DNA of 64,000 nt from JAJYIW01 sp963781665. Lineage in GTDB: Bacteria; Chloroflexota; Anaerolineae; Anaerolineales; Anaerolineaceae. Positions 47,340 to 57,350 of the stretch are shown one piece after another (within the stretch, counting starts at the first letter, position 1; each line of letters starts with the position of its first letter). The notes under the pieces were generated by a model. It searched no databases. It worked only from the letters and a program-made list of their open reading frames with translations, and was not told the origin of the DNA. The stretch lies in NCBI GenBank assembly GCA_963781665.1, contig CAWAGA010000002.1, positions 3,472,001 to 3,536,000 of the forward strand. Reading direction: 5' to 3'. A program made the position numbers and the translations under genes.

Positions 47340-48175
47340 TTACCCTGCAGATTTCGCACCATCAAGTGGAGCGGCTCCGGGCTGGATCACTATAAAATTA
47401 TTCGATGCTTGCCCGGAAGTCAGGAAGTCTAAAACAGCGTTCAGCCTGCTTTGGGCTGCATCAAATGAAAAACGCCGTAAGTTTTCATTTTGAACCTGGA
47501 TGACAGTATCGCTCAGGGATTTTTTAACCATAATTTGATCCATCAAAGGCACGATGTGAGGTATAGCCCAGGTTTGAACGCGGATGCCGCTGTTTCCCAT
47601 CGTTTCAGGCACAGCCGCCGCTGCATAAGCCAGCACCGGGATGCTGAAAGCCATGGCTTCAGCGATCGGGATGCAGAATCCTTCGTGTTCGGAGGCACAC
47701 AAGAATAAATCTGCCGCCCGGTAATACGCAAACAGCTTTTCCTGTCCGACTTTGCCGGTAAAGAAAATATTCCTGCCAAAAGGCAAAGATGCCTTTAAAT
47801 TCTCCAATTCGCGGCGATAAACGGGATCACTGCGTTCATCGCCAACCAGCCATAATCTTGCCCGGCGGTTTGAAGCCTGGCAGAAGGCATCGAACACTCG
47901 CATCAAGCGGTCGTGGCGCTTGTTGCGGGCGATACGACCGACGAATAGGAAATTTAACTGACCGGCGGGACTTAGGCTTGATAATAACTCCTGATCAAAG
48001 GCGGCATTCCGTATTTTTTCAGCTTCGATTACAGGATAGATGTGGATGCCTTTTTTCGGTCGATGGATGTATTGAGATAAGGAATTCAGATTATACTGCG
48101 AATCAGCAACTAATAAATCGAAACAATTCACGATGCTGGCCAATTGGCGGTAGCCCAGTGAAGTATTAAGATAAA
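47340..48175 (-). CDS. 3' part of double-GT4 protein: second GT4 module
   Basis: Continues 48173-49701: removal of one base from AAA 48173-48175 (TTT on the coding strand) joins KGTPA to YLNTSLGYRQLAS, giving a 786-aa protein with two GT4 modules. This part is GT-B-fold C-terminal and mid sequence: VNCFDLLVADSQYNLNSL, LNFLFVGRIARNKRHDRLM, and ASEHEGFCIPIAEAMAFSIPVLAY with the EX7E motif, and an end in a short tail (QPGAAPLDGAKSAG). Followed at 47339-47199 by 141 bases in which I see no gene. Function: nucleotide-sugar-dependent sugar transfer in the cytoplasm. Confidence 0.75.
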
Positions 48176-49701
48176 GCCGGGGTTCCCTTAGCGAAATAGT
48201 GGGGTGGAGTGATGTTATGGAAATAAAGCGCTTTCGGCCCGTCAATGGCATTTAACATCCAGGTGGATGAGTTATAGTTCCAGTAATGGAAAATAAGGCC
48301 ACAACGGTCCTGTTTGAGCGCGACATGGAGCGGCAGGGTGAAAGATGCTACTTCCGGATGGGTGTACCGCGCTAATATCTGGTACGGTTGGCCGGATTGG
48401 CCGAAAATAGCGGCGTTATTAATTGCGATTGTGCTGACTGCGTCACCTTGGTCGAGCAATTCCATGACCTGATAGATTTTTTTTGGTGAAAAATTCCGCT
48501 GAGGGCGATGGTCGATTACCTTTTGGTAGAACTCGACTGTCGCATCAGCCATTAAATCTGAAGTGAATGTTTTGTTGAAATTCCGAAACCCGCTGTCGCC
48601 GATTTTTGACCTGAGGTATGGGATTTCAACCAGCCTGCTAACGGCGGCTGAGAACTGGTCATGGTCACCAAGAGGAACGAGGATAGCGCCGTCGTCTTCG
48701 CCTCGGGGGAAGATCTCTTTGGCAGCATCGATTGCCATGGTTATTACCGGCAATCCATTGCGCATAGCTTCTAAATAGACCAGTCCAAATAATTCGTAAA
48801 GTGAGGCGACCAAGATAAAGGATGCATTTTGATAACAAGCTTGCAACCTCTCTTCACTGACATAACCTTCAAAAAAAACGCGATTAGATAGTTCGGGATA
48901 ACGCGCATGGAAGAAGTCAACATAATTGCATCCATTCTGGTTGAACCAGCCGTCACTGGCACTGTTATCCACGCCCAGGAAGCGAACAGATAGATCGGTG
49001 TGCCGATTTAGAATTGCAGGCAGAAGAGAGAACAGCCATGGGGTCCCTTTGCGCTGTTCCAGACGCCCGACAATTAACGCTTCGGTTGTAGCGGGGTTAT
49101 GGTTAGCAGCGGCCAATTTGAATATTGTTGGGAGCCCCAGGTGAGCTACTCCGGTTGGAATGATCCCGGGAAATCCATAATTTCTTTGCGCCTCAGCCAG
49201 TATTGAATGTAAATCGGCTAATATTCCTGAAGCATGGTCGAGGCAATATTTATCGAGGGCCAGCAACGATTTCTCATAGGGACCTGTCGCTTGATTGTTT
49301 AAATGGAGTATCTGTGCAAGCGTGGTTTGCAGCCAGATGACAACAGGACTGTTGGCATAATTAATAGGAACAAACCCTTGAGCTGACCATAGTGGGGCAT
49401 CAACCACATCAAACAAACAATCTGCTTCTGCCAACGCCAGTCCTTCATAAAGCGCCTGGCTCAGGGCGATAGTTTTATCAATTTGTGGATGGCGCGATGA
49501 ATAGGAGGAAAGCGCTGCTGAGAGTTCGACCTCATGGATCGTCAGATTATTTTCATAACGAACCTTACCGGCCTGTCCGCAGGTAATAACATGGACATTA
49601 TGTCCCTGGCGTGCCAGGGCGGCTGCTAACGCCTGGCGTTGGCGGGGGATACCTTCTGTATTTGCAGGTGGGTAGGTGGAGCTTAACAAACAAACATTCA
49701 T
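48173..49701 (-). CDS. 5' part of double-GT4 protein: first GT4 module
   Basis: Starts at ATG 49701. Typical GT4: MNVCLLSSTYPPANTEGIPRQ, VVDAPLWSAQGFV, LIVGRLEQRKGTPWLF, VASLYELFGLVYLEAMRNGLPV, and KEIFPRGEDDGAILV. It then begins a second GT4 (SPKKIYQVMELLDQGDAVST, HVALKQDRCGLIFHYWNY) that is completed by the 47340-48175 part. As written, the frame ends early after GTPALS. It follows the small 158-aa gene (49719-50195) in the same direction with an 18-base gap and is the first transferase after the ABC exporter genes. Confidence 0.8.
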
Positions 49702-49718
49702 CCTGCCATCCGGAAGAT

Positions 49719-50195
49719 TTATTCGCCAGTGGAGAGTTTATTTGAGATAGCGTCTTTATCAATTTTCTGAGAAAGCTCGATAATTGCTGAATAAAGCTGG
49801 CGGTTATATTCGATGCACCTGGAAAATTCTTTTACATTCTTGTTTATCTCAAGGAGCATTTCCAGTATTTCTTGATTATAATACTGTTGTTTACGGGCAA
49901 AAATTTTGATCGGAATATTCAGGATTTTCTTTACTATACTGGCTATGCTCCAACCCTGCGAATTGTAGAGTGGTGCATGGTAATCCTGATTTTCATTAAT
50001 TCTTGCAATGAGATCCGGGAGAATTAGTGCAGGTGGAGGGTTCAGGAAGGATTCTTCAGGAGAGAATGATCCTCCTTCAACAAGCTCATTTCTACGGCGA
50101 ATGTCGTCATCGACTTTCTGTAAAATTTCGGTTAATTCTTTAGGGGACAGCAGCGAATCACCAGAAAAGTCGTCAGGAGGGTTTGTGGTAGGCAT
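49719..50195 (-). CDS. Small hypothetical protein of the exporter operon, 158 aa
   Basis: I do not recognise it. ATG 50195 is preferred to an upstream frame extension to 50288 because GGAGAGGT lies six bases before it; the gene then overlaps the ABC ATPase stop by 23 bases. The N-terminal half is acidic and Pro/Ser-rich (TTNPPDDFSGDSLLSPKELTEIL), the C-terminal half is helical and amphipathic (SIASIVKKILNIPIKIFARK, EMLLEINKNVKEFSRCI). Helical stretches of this kind occur in proteins that bind or accompany multimodular transferases in such loci. The overlap with the ATPase suggests translational coupling and a link to the ABC exporter. Confidence 0.55.
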   Translation of the reverse strand: MPTTNPPDDFSGDSLLSPKELTEILQKVDDDIRRRNELVEGGSFSPEESFLNPPPALILPDLIARINENQDYHAPLYNSQGWSIASIVKKILNIPIKIFARKQQYYNQEILEMLLEINKNVKEFSRCIEYNRQLYSAIIELSQKIDKDAISNKLSTGE

Positions 50196-50964
50196 TAACG
50201 ACCTCTCCTGGTTTTCCAATCTGCCGGATTTCACCACCATCCAGCCAGGCGACGCGCGTGCACATCTTTTTAACCATCTCCATTCCATGAGTGACTAACA
50301 ATGTTGTGGCCCCATTTTCTTGAAATGATCGTATGCGTGCCAAACTTTTTTCTTGGAAAGCAGAGTCTCCGACGGAAAGGATTTCGTCGACAATAAGGAT
50401 ATCAGGCATGCTGTCGGTAGCAACGGCAAACCCCAAACGGGCCATCATACCTGAGGAATATGTACGTAGAGGTGCGTCGATGAAATCCCAAATCTCGGCA
50501 AAATCGACAATGCGCGGGAACTTTTCATCCATTTGCTGCCGCGTAAAGCCGAGAATAGCGCCATTGAGATAGACATTTTCACGTCCGGTGAGCTCATTGT
50601 GGAACCCTGCACCCATTGCCAGCAAGGGGGCGACGCCGCCAATGACCTGTACCCGTCCTTGAGTAGGGCGCATGACTCGGGCAACCAATCGCAAAAGGGT
50701 GGTCTTGCCGGCGCCATTGGCCCCTATCAGACCAAAGACTTCACCTTTTTCGACGGTGAGATTGACATCCTTCAAAGCTAGGAATTCATCATGCTGGATC
50801 CGGCCCTGGATGCGGCGGATGGCGTATTCTTTAAATGTGCGAACCTGTTCTTTCGCCACCTTATAACGAACCGTCACATTTTGAAGGGTAATAGCCGCAA
50901 GGCCATTATAGGTTAATTTTATTTCTTGGGCGTTTGGTGATTTAAGTGCGGTAGGCAAACTCAT
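50173..50964 (-). CDS. ABC-2 polysaccharide exporter ATPase (Wzt/RfbB-like, no C-terminal binding domain)
   Basis: A 263-aa nucleotide-binding subunit. ATG 50964 is chosen (GGAG six bases before) over ATG 50979. Walker A GANGAGKT (residues 81-88), Q-loop region near GGVAPLLAMG, signature YSSGMMARLG (169-178), Walker B ILIVDE (189-194) and the switch His in VTHGMEM are all present. It belongs to the polysaccharide/teichoic-acid ABC-2 group by FHNELTGRENVYLNG. It lacks the C-terminal carbohydrate-binding extension that many Wzt proteins use to recognise a chain end. It overlaps the permease gene by 23 bases, so both are coupled. Pumps lipid-linked glycan across the inner membrane with ATP. Confidence 0.92.
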   Translation of the reverse strand: MSLPTALKSPNAQEIKLTYNGLAAITLQNVTVRYKVAKEQVRTFKEYAIRRIQGRIQHDEFLALKDVNLTVEKGEVFGLIGANGAGKTTLLRLVARVMRPTQGRVQVIGGVAPLLAMGAGFHNELTGRENVYLNGAILGFTRQQMDEKFPRIVDFAEIWDFIDAPLRTYSSGMMARLGFAVATDSMPDILIVDEILSVGDSAFQEKSLARIRSFQENGATTLLVTHGMEMVKKMCTRVAWLDGGEIRQIGKPGEVVNAYHKPS

Positions 50965-51823
50965 TCGATCTCCGGGCAAAGATCCACCATCCGATCAAAA
51001 GGGTGACAATACCGATAACAAGGGTTGGAATCAACTCGACCGCTGCTGGCAATCTGCCGTTGTAGACTGGGATACGGAATAAATTGACCAGCCAATACAT
51101 TGGATTAAATTTCATCAGTGAATTTATCCAAGCAGGGAGAATATCCTGAGGATAAATGATTGGTGTGAGGAACATCCAGGCCATCAGGAGTATCTGGTAC
51201 ATCTCGACAATATCAGGGAAATAGATGGCAATACACGAGATGATCAAACCCATTCCCAATGCGAAGCAGGTCAATGCAAAAATGGGTATCGGCACGAGGA
51301 TTAGCGTAGGCTGGATTGGGGTCCCAACAAAAATCATTACAATAAATAGTGGAACAAGAGATAGAACCATGTTAACCAGGCCGGTGCCAATGGCTGAAAT
51401 AGCAAAGGCTGACCTGGGGACATAGATCTGGCGGAAGAAATCCCCTCCCCAAACCAGGCTGGAAATAGCGGCTGTGGTCGCCTGAGAATAAAAATTCCAG
51501 ACGATAAGGCCGCTCAAAACATAAGCTGCATAGCCCTGCACGCTGTGAAAGAGCTGTGAATAAACGATAGCCATCACGATGGTCATCCCCAACGGATTAA
51601 GCATCGTCCAGGCTATACCGAAAACCGACCTCTTGTAACGTGCTACAATATCCCGCCTCACCAACTGGAAGATCAGGTTACGATAGCGTAAAACTTCACG
51701 AAACTCTTCAAGGGCGAAGGGAAGGTGGTCGGCGCTATCGTATATTGTTGAAGATTTATGGAATGGTGTATTTTCAACCACGGAAAGGATTTTACCATGA
51801 TTTGGGCGGGATAGAAAAATCAT
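50942..51823 (-). CDS. ABC-2 polysaccharide exporter permease (Wzm-like)
   Basis: A 293-aa membrane protein with six helices and the ABC-2 polysaccharide pattern: LRYRNLIFQLVRRDIVARYK at the cytoplasmic start, SVFGIAWTMLNPLGM, SLVWGGDFFRQIYVPR, MAWMFLTPIIYPQDILP and FNPMYWLVNLFRIPVY. With the ATPase at 50173 it forms the exporter of the locus. Start ATG 51823 has no good Shine-Dalgarno, and in-frame GTG codons within the first 15 residues are possible alternatives. Divergent from the GH26-like gene across 176 bases, so both promoters are probably there. Confidence 0.9.
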   Translation of the reverse strand: MIFLSRPNHGKILSVVENTPFHKSSTIYDSADHLPFALEEFREVLRYRNLIFQLVRRDIVARYKRSVFGIAWTMLNPLGMTIVMAIVYSQLFHSVQGYAAYVLSGLIVWNFYSQATTAAISSLVWGGDFFRQIYVPRSAFAISAIGTGLVNMVLSLVPLFIVMIFVGTPIQPTLILVPIPIFALTCFALGMGLIISCIAIYFPDIVEMYQILLMAWMFLTPIIYPQDILPAWINSLMKFNPMYWLVNLFRIPVYNGRLPAAVELIPTLVIGIVTLLIGWWIFARRSNEFAYRT

Positions 51824-51999
51824 CGGGAGAAGATCATTCGGGTATAATTTTGACTGCTTACAGCTTATCGATTTAAGTAATTAAGTGGCTTACAAATTTG
51901 CAAATAAAATTTCCGGCTCGTGTACTGTAAAATAAAACTAAAATCTTGCAAGTATTCCTCATGCATCGATGAGATGAAGGCAAAAGGAATGGTTTTCCT

Positions 52000-53163
52000 A
52001 TGAATAAAAATCATAAAAGTTTTCAGGTGTTCGATAATATTAAGCAATTACCACTTAAATCCGCAGCGAAGATTGTTATTACTTCCGTAATGGTGTTCAC
52101 ATTTCTTGTGAATCCAATAATTAAGCCTATCGGAGTTGTAAATGCCCAATCAGGATCTTCCCCATCAGGAACCAGAACGAGCCATGTTTTTTTACCATTA
52201 ATCGTCGTACCAGTCCCACGAAAAGTAATACTGGGAACTTATACTGATGGATATCTAGGGAAACAATCGACGATCGATGATGAGGTGAAAGCTATTGATA
52301 CATGGTCAGGAAAACGATTGTCACTTGTAGGTACATTTATAGCGATCGAGGATCAATACCCCGATTATAACATCCCGGTTCCTTTAGGTTTGATATGGGA
52401 ATCGGGCTATACACCTTTTGTCAATTTGAATACAGGCAAAACCTTGATGACCATAAATTCTGGAGGATTGGATGATTGGATCAGAAATATGGCGCTGGCA
52501 TTCAAAACATGGAGAGACCAGGGCCTGGCGAAGGACGAAAACAGAAGAGCATTTGTGGCACCCTTACAGGAAATGAACGGTGATTGGGTTAGTTATTTTG
52601 GAAGTCCCAGCGACTTTAAGACTGCTTTTGCCCGGATTCAAAATATCTTCAACCAGGTAGGCGCCGGACCGGCTGTGCGATGGGTATTTGCTCCAAATGG
52701 GTGGAGTGATCCTTCTGATCCGCCATTTGAGGATTATTACCCTGGTGATTCCTCAGTCGAAGTCATCGCTTTCAGCGGATATAATTCTGGATATTGTCCG
52801 AGCGCCACATGGAAAGAATGGGACGGACCTGATGTTGTTTTTGGGCCTTATATCCAGCGGAGCAGGATAATGGCGCCTTCAAAACCAATCATTATTGCCC
52901 AGACTGCAACGACAGCGTATGATCAATCAGGGATTAATCAACAATCAAAAAATAGCTGGCTGATCGATTCATATAACTATCTGGCAAACCAGGCGGGCGT
53001 CATTGGAATCATTTATTACAATAAAGCCCTTAATCAAAGCTGCGACTGGCCTTTTTATCAGTCAAATGGCACAAAATATGACGGATATCGCGTGGGTGTT
53101 GTAAACAGCACTTTCATATATTTATCGCCAGAAACCCTGGCTTCCAAACAGTTCACACCATAG
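52000..53163 (+). CDS. Secreted GH26-like protein with altered nucleophile
   Basis: A 387-aa exported protein: signal peptide (KSAAKIVITSVMVFTFLV ... VNAQ, about residues 20-50), then SHVFLPLIVVPVP (YLPL-type motif) and a (beta/alpha)8 glycosidase-like domain. The acid/base site is LQEMNGDWVSYF (Glu191), matching the HEMNGDWYPW motif of GH26 beta-mannanases. The nucleophile strand reads SKPIIIAQTATT, with Gln301 where relatives have Glu. If that reading is right, hydrolysis should be impaired, so binding or a different chemistry is possible. Location beside the ABC exporter suggests action on the exported polysaccharide in the envelope (for example length control or release). No Shine-Dalgarno of ideal spacing; ATG 52000 is the clear start. 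Confidence 0.7.
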   Translation: MNKNHKSFQVFDNIKQLPLKSAAKIVITSVMVFTFLVNPIIKPIGVVNAQSGSSPSGTRTSHVFLPLIVVPVPRKVILGTYTDGYLGKQSTIDDEVKAIDTWSGKRLSLVGTFIAIEDQYPDYNIPVPLGLIWESGYTPFVNLNTGKTLMTINSGGLDDWIRNMALAFKTWRDQGLAKDENRRAFVAPLQEMNGDWVSYFGSPSDFKTAFARIQNIFNQVGAGPAVRWVFAPNGWSDPSDPPFEDYYPGDSSVEVIAFSGYNSGYCPSATWKEWDGPDVVFGPYIQRSRIMAPSKPIIIAQTATTAYDQSGINQQSKNSWLIDSYNYLANQAGVIGIIYYNKALNQSCDWPFYQSNGTKYDGYRVGVVNSTFIYLSPETLASKQFTP

Positions 53164-53177
53164 GTGTTTCGGCAACC

Positions 53178-54663
53178 TCAGGGTTGAATCATAAAGTAGG
53201 CACCAATCTTTTCTACTTTTAAGCCTTCATATCTAGCATCCGCAGCTAAGGTTTTATCTTTGGTGATACACATCCAAATCTTCGATTTTTGGAGGAAAAA
53301 ACTTGCGGGATTTGGATAAGCTGATGCAATTTCCCCGGCATTTAAAACGCTGACCCGGTTGGGGTATCCGGATATCACCGGAATTACGCCAGTTTCCGCA
53401 AAAGAATCCTGGATTATGAAGACTTGTCCGGAATCTGGATGGGCATTAAACCAGTCTTTTGAAAGGTAAGCAACGGTTTTTACATCATTATTGAAAGAAT
53501 TCCTAAATGACGATATTTGACGGATATTTAACAGACCCATAATAATAAACAATAAAATAAGAAGAGAGGTCAGCCAAAGTTTATTGACTTTAAACAAATA
53601 ATCGAATGCAATAGCGATTATCGGTATTACAGCCCAACAAATAAAAACCAGATATCTAGGTTCTTGATATGGAGCACTTTAATGCAAACCAGGTGGATAA
53701 CCATATCAACGATAAAACGAATATCGCTGGGACCATGAATATGAGGATTTTAGGCTTCTTAATGGCTACCAAAACAAATGCGAAAACGCCAGGAATGATC
53801 AGGGGGTAAAACTGTTTTAAAATTACTTCAGGTGTTACCAGGAAACGTGCAATAAAAGATAATTGTCCAATGTACCCCGCTTGCATCTGTTTGGCAAATT
53901 GAATAGGGTGGAGAGGGTTTCCCCAGGTCAGGTAATTATTCAATAACCACAAAAAAGGCATGATGACACAGATAATGATGCAGAAAATCAAATAAAAAAT
54001 TTGAGAAATATCTCTTTTTTGTATTGATTTTAGTAAATGGGGAACCAGGCTGAGAACAATAAAAAGGGACAGAAACCAACCGATGTAATGGGTGGCAGAT
54101 GCAAATAATCCAGTAATGCTCAAAAATAGAGGCAATGCTCTTGATTTTTGTAGACCACCAGTAAACAAGGTATAAAATTGGTAACAAGCAAGTAAAATCA
54201 AAAAAATTAAGATTGGTTCGCTGAGTGCGGTATATGTGACGAAGATATCTCCAGCGAAAAAACTGGCAATTAAGCATGCTATAAACGATATAGATACTTT
54301 TCCGGTAATTTTTGAACAAAATTTATAGATAATTAGTAGAGATCCAATGAAAAATAAATTATTTACAAAAACAGGGACCATGATATTCGAAGTGGGATCC
54401 CAATGATGGGTAAGAACGTATACACTTCCAACTACCCAGAACTGTAGAGGTAACCAGTAGCCATCGGATGGAGCAAAATAAGGGTTTTGCGCCCAATCAA
54501 ACGATAGTAGAGTGCGTGAAAATGAATCCCATGGAATACCATAAAAATATCCATGGTAATTTAGCCAAAGATAGATTATTAACCGAGTGATAATAACAAT
54601 CGTAAGTGAGCCCCAAAAGACGAATCTTTGGGTGTGGAAATAAGACCTAATTGACCAGGCCAT
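53178..54663 (-). CDS. Polytopic GT-C glycosyltransferase-like protein, frame-broken
   Basis: 494 aa after correction. The frame from ATG 54663 has about 9 helices, with the acidic outer loop after helix 1 (GIPWDSFSRTLLSF) typical of lipid-sugar-dependent GT-C enzymes. It ends early at a TAG; removing one base of TTT 53678-53680 (AAA on the coding strand) gives WFAL-SAPYQEPRYLVFICW and continues into 53178-53597, with one more helix and a soluble C-terminus (HPDSGQVFIIQDSFAETG). PYQEPRYL resembles the EPRYL motif near the last loops of GT39/GT-C proteins. The enzyme would add a sugar on the outer membrane side. Convergent with the GH26-like gene (14-base gap). Confidence 0.7.
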
Positions 54664-54995
54664 ATCGAATGCACCTTCTATATACTGGTTTTATTCGGAC
54701 GTTTACGTTGATTTTTTTCAAGTTCTGAATCTGGATGAGAAAAATTATATCATGGGGAACTGATGATAGAATCATCAGTGATCCTGGTTCTTTATAATTT
54801 TACACTTGATCATTCTGTGAGGCAGGTCCTCCAACAAGTCAATATAACAACATGCAACAAAACACCATATCAGGTGATGGCGATTATCACCTATTTAGCA
54901 TTAGAAAAAACAAGTTGGAGTTGAGAATCTCCTGGTGCCAATTTTAGATAGATATTTTGCGGAGTAAAATTCGAAAATTCAGGAAATTTGAGCAC
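54664..54995. other. 332-base intergenic region with an inverted repeat
   Basis: Divergent promoter region between the GT-C gene and the GT2-GT4 gene. An 8-bp inverted repeat ACTGATGA-TAGAA-TCATCAGT at 54759-54779 is the only clear structure: an operator-like palindrome or weak hairpin, with no T-run. AGGAAA at 54981-54986 is the Shine-Dalgarno for ATG 54996. No gene seen. Confidence 0.45.
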
Positions 54996-55895
54996 ATGGT
55001 TCAGGAAGCCCCTGGAAAAAGAGAGCAACAACGTGGTAAGATGACCAATTTTATTGCTTTATTACTTCAACGAGCCCGTTCTATACGATATGAAGATGTA
55101 TCAAAGGCTCGCTTGCAATATAAATTATTTAAAGTCCTTGTTTTATTAGCCGTCAACCTGGTTGACATTTATCGGATTACCAGGAGGGCATCTGGCAGAA
55201 TTTTAAAGACTCCTGAGATCTTCATTGATCGGTATCACGTTGAAGATTTTAGTCAAACTATTTTATATACAAGTAATAATCAATCATTTGCAGATTATCC
55301 ATATCGGTCCAGCTTTGGTAGCGTTTATGAGCACAAGAAAGTCTCTTTAATTGCCACTGAGAAGAATGAAAGTGGGAACATCCGCTTATGGCTCGAAAGT
55401 ATCTTTATACAGACGCGTTTACCCGATGAGCTGATCATTGTGGATGCCGGTTCAACGGATGGGACTCTTGATCTACTCAAAAAACTAGTGTCAAAAAGTC
55501 CTATAACCGTCAAGATCTTCTGTGTCCCCAATTTGAATATAGCTCAAGGCCGTAACTTAGCAATCTCAAAGGCAGTTCACCCTATCATCGCAGTAACCGA
55601 TTTTGGTTGTCGACCAGAAAAAGAATGGCTGGAGAAATTAATTTCACCATTTGAGCAGGCTGAACATATTCAAGCAAGTGGAGGATGGTATATAGCTGAA
55701 GATTCGTTCGGGAAAACTGTATTTAGACGAGCCTGGCCAAGAATCGACCAGGTTCACCCATCCAGTTTCATTCCTTCATCACGTTCCTTTGCATTTACTA
55801 AAAATCTATGGGAAAAGGTTGGAGGTTATCCTGAATGGTTGACCTTTAACCGGAGAAGATACCTATTTTGCACTGGAAATTCGAAAATTTTGTGA
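54996..55895 (+). CDS. 5' part of GT2-GT4 protein: GT2 module
   Basis: Starts at ATG 54996 (AGGAAA ten bases upstream); an earlier TTG at 54957 is less likely. The first 100 residues are helical and basic. GT2 module from about residue 115: KVSLIATEKNESGNI, ELIIVDAGSTDGTL, IIAVTDFGCRPEKEWL (DFG in the DxD position), and a truncated acceptor region. It stops early in FCTGNSKIL; removing one T of TTT 55845-55847 gives LTGEDTYFALEIRKFC, the normal ED-type motif, and continues into 55848-57350. The full protein is 784 aa. Confidence 0.75.
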   Translation: MVQEAPGKREQQRGKMTNFIALLLQRARSIRYEDVSKARLQYKLFKVLVLLAVNLVDIYRITRRASGRILKTPEIFIDRYHVEDFSQTILYTSNNQSFADYPYRSSFGSVYEHKKVSLIATEKNESGNIRLWLESIFIQTRLPDELIIVDAGSTDGTLDLLKKLVSKSPITVKIFCVPNLNIAQGRNLAISKAVHPIIAVTDFGCRPEKEWLEKLISPFEQAEHIQASGGWYIAEDSFGKTVFRRAWPRIDQVHPSSFIPSSRSFAFTKNLWEKVGGYPEWLTFNRRRYLFCTGNSKIL

Positions 55896-57350
55896 TAAAA
55901 GAGCTTTTGTTCCAGATGCAGTCGTTCACTGGGAGGCGCCTGTTGGCATTCGAAATTATTGGAAGAAAATCCATTACTGGTCAATAGGCGATGGGGAATC
56001 TGGGTTGCACGGAAATACTTATTGGTACTCGCTTAAATTACTTATACAAGCCATGGTTATATTTGTTATCGACATTAGCTTGCTCATCCTGGCGGTTTTA
56101 TCGCATTCAATATTTATTTATCTGTTTCCATTAGCATTTACTTTCCTGATCATTTTGACCGTAACCATTATGTTACCTGATAAATTAGGTTCACCATCTG
56201 AATTTATTACCGAAGGTTTTGCACATTTTGCTAAGGTTTCAGGTTACCTCAAAGGAGCTGGAAATCGGAAACCTATCGATATAAAACGACTTAAAGAAAC
56301 GGAAGGAATTTTTTTCATCCTGGCTGGGGTCCCGCTGCAAGATACAGGTGGTGGATCGCGCGGGGCACAAATCGCTTTAGAATTGCTACGGCAAAATTAT
56401 TGTGTTGTATATATCCATATGTATGACTCCTTTGAAAGCATTGATTTGGGATTAAAAATTAGCCATCCAAACTTGCTTGTTTACTCATTAAATAAATTTA
56501 CCTGGAAGCATTTCGAGAAAAAATACCATGAAATCATCTCAATAAAACCAATTGGCGCTCTGATCGAATTTGGGTTGAGCGATTTCTTACCATTGATCCA
56601 TCAGTTGAAAGCGAAAAATGGAAGGATAGGTTATGATTTGCTTGATAAATGGGATAGCCAACTTGGATCTACCTGGTATAGTAGAAACATAGAAAATCAG
56701 GTGATTTCGCTTTCAGATGTATTAATTGCAACAGCTAACAACCTGGCCACTGATCTTGAGACCCGTAGCAAACGTCCCGTTCATATTCTGCCCAATGCAG
56801 TAAATCTTAGGCTGTTCAATATTCACCATGATTTTGTCAAACCAAATGATTTGCCTGATTCTGAGTTCATCATCACATATATTGGTGCCTTATGGGGAGA
56901 GTGGTTTGATTGGGAGCTATTGACCTATATAGCTAAATCATTTCCTAAAGCTGCAGTGATGATCATTGGTGATTATCGTGGACAATGTCCTGAACCATAT
57001 CCGAATCTATTTTTCTTAGGGTTAAACCCCAAGTATTGCTGCCGGCATATTTAGCCAATACGAACGTTGCAATTATTCCTTGGAAAGAAAATGATGTCAC
57101 TTACTCGACAAGCCCTCTAAAACTCTACGAGTATTTGGCCATGCATGTTTTAGTAGTGGTGCCAGATCTGCCCCTCCTGTATAACATTCCTTATGTTTTT
57201 CCATCTAAAGGACAAGATCATTTCATCGCTAATATCACGAAAGCCGCTGATGAAACAATTGATGAAAAAGTAATCGATGAATTTATCTCACAGAATTGCT
57301 GGGAAGACCGGGTAAAAAAAATCCTTGATTTGATGGGACCCCATGACTAA
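55848..57350 (+). CDS. 3' part of GT2-GT4 protein: membrane segment and GT4 module
   Basis: After the restored frame: GEDTYFALEIRKFCDKRAF, AVVHWEAPVGIRNYW and a hydrophobic segment (VIFVIDISLLILAVLSHSIFIY) that ends the GT2 module in two membrane helices. Then GT4: EGIFFILAGVPLQDTGGGSRG, VLIATANNLATDLE, and THIGALWGEWFDW-like FIITYIGALWGEW. A second break near 57024-57026 needs one added base (AAA to AAAA) to give GLKPQVLLPAYLANTNV, leading to the last part (57033-57350) with YSTSPLKLYEYLAM. Together with 54996-55895 the arithmetic closes at 784 aa. Its end overlaps the start of the next GT4 gene by 8 bases. Confidence 0.72.
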
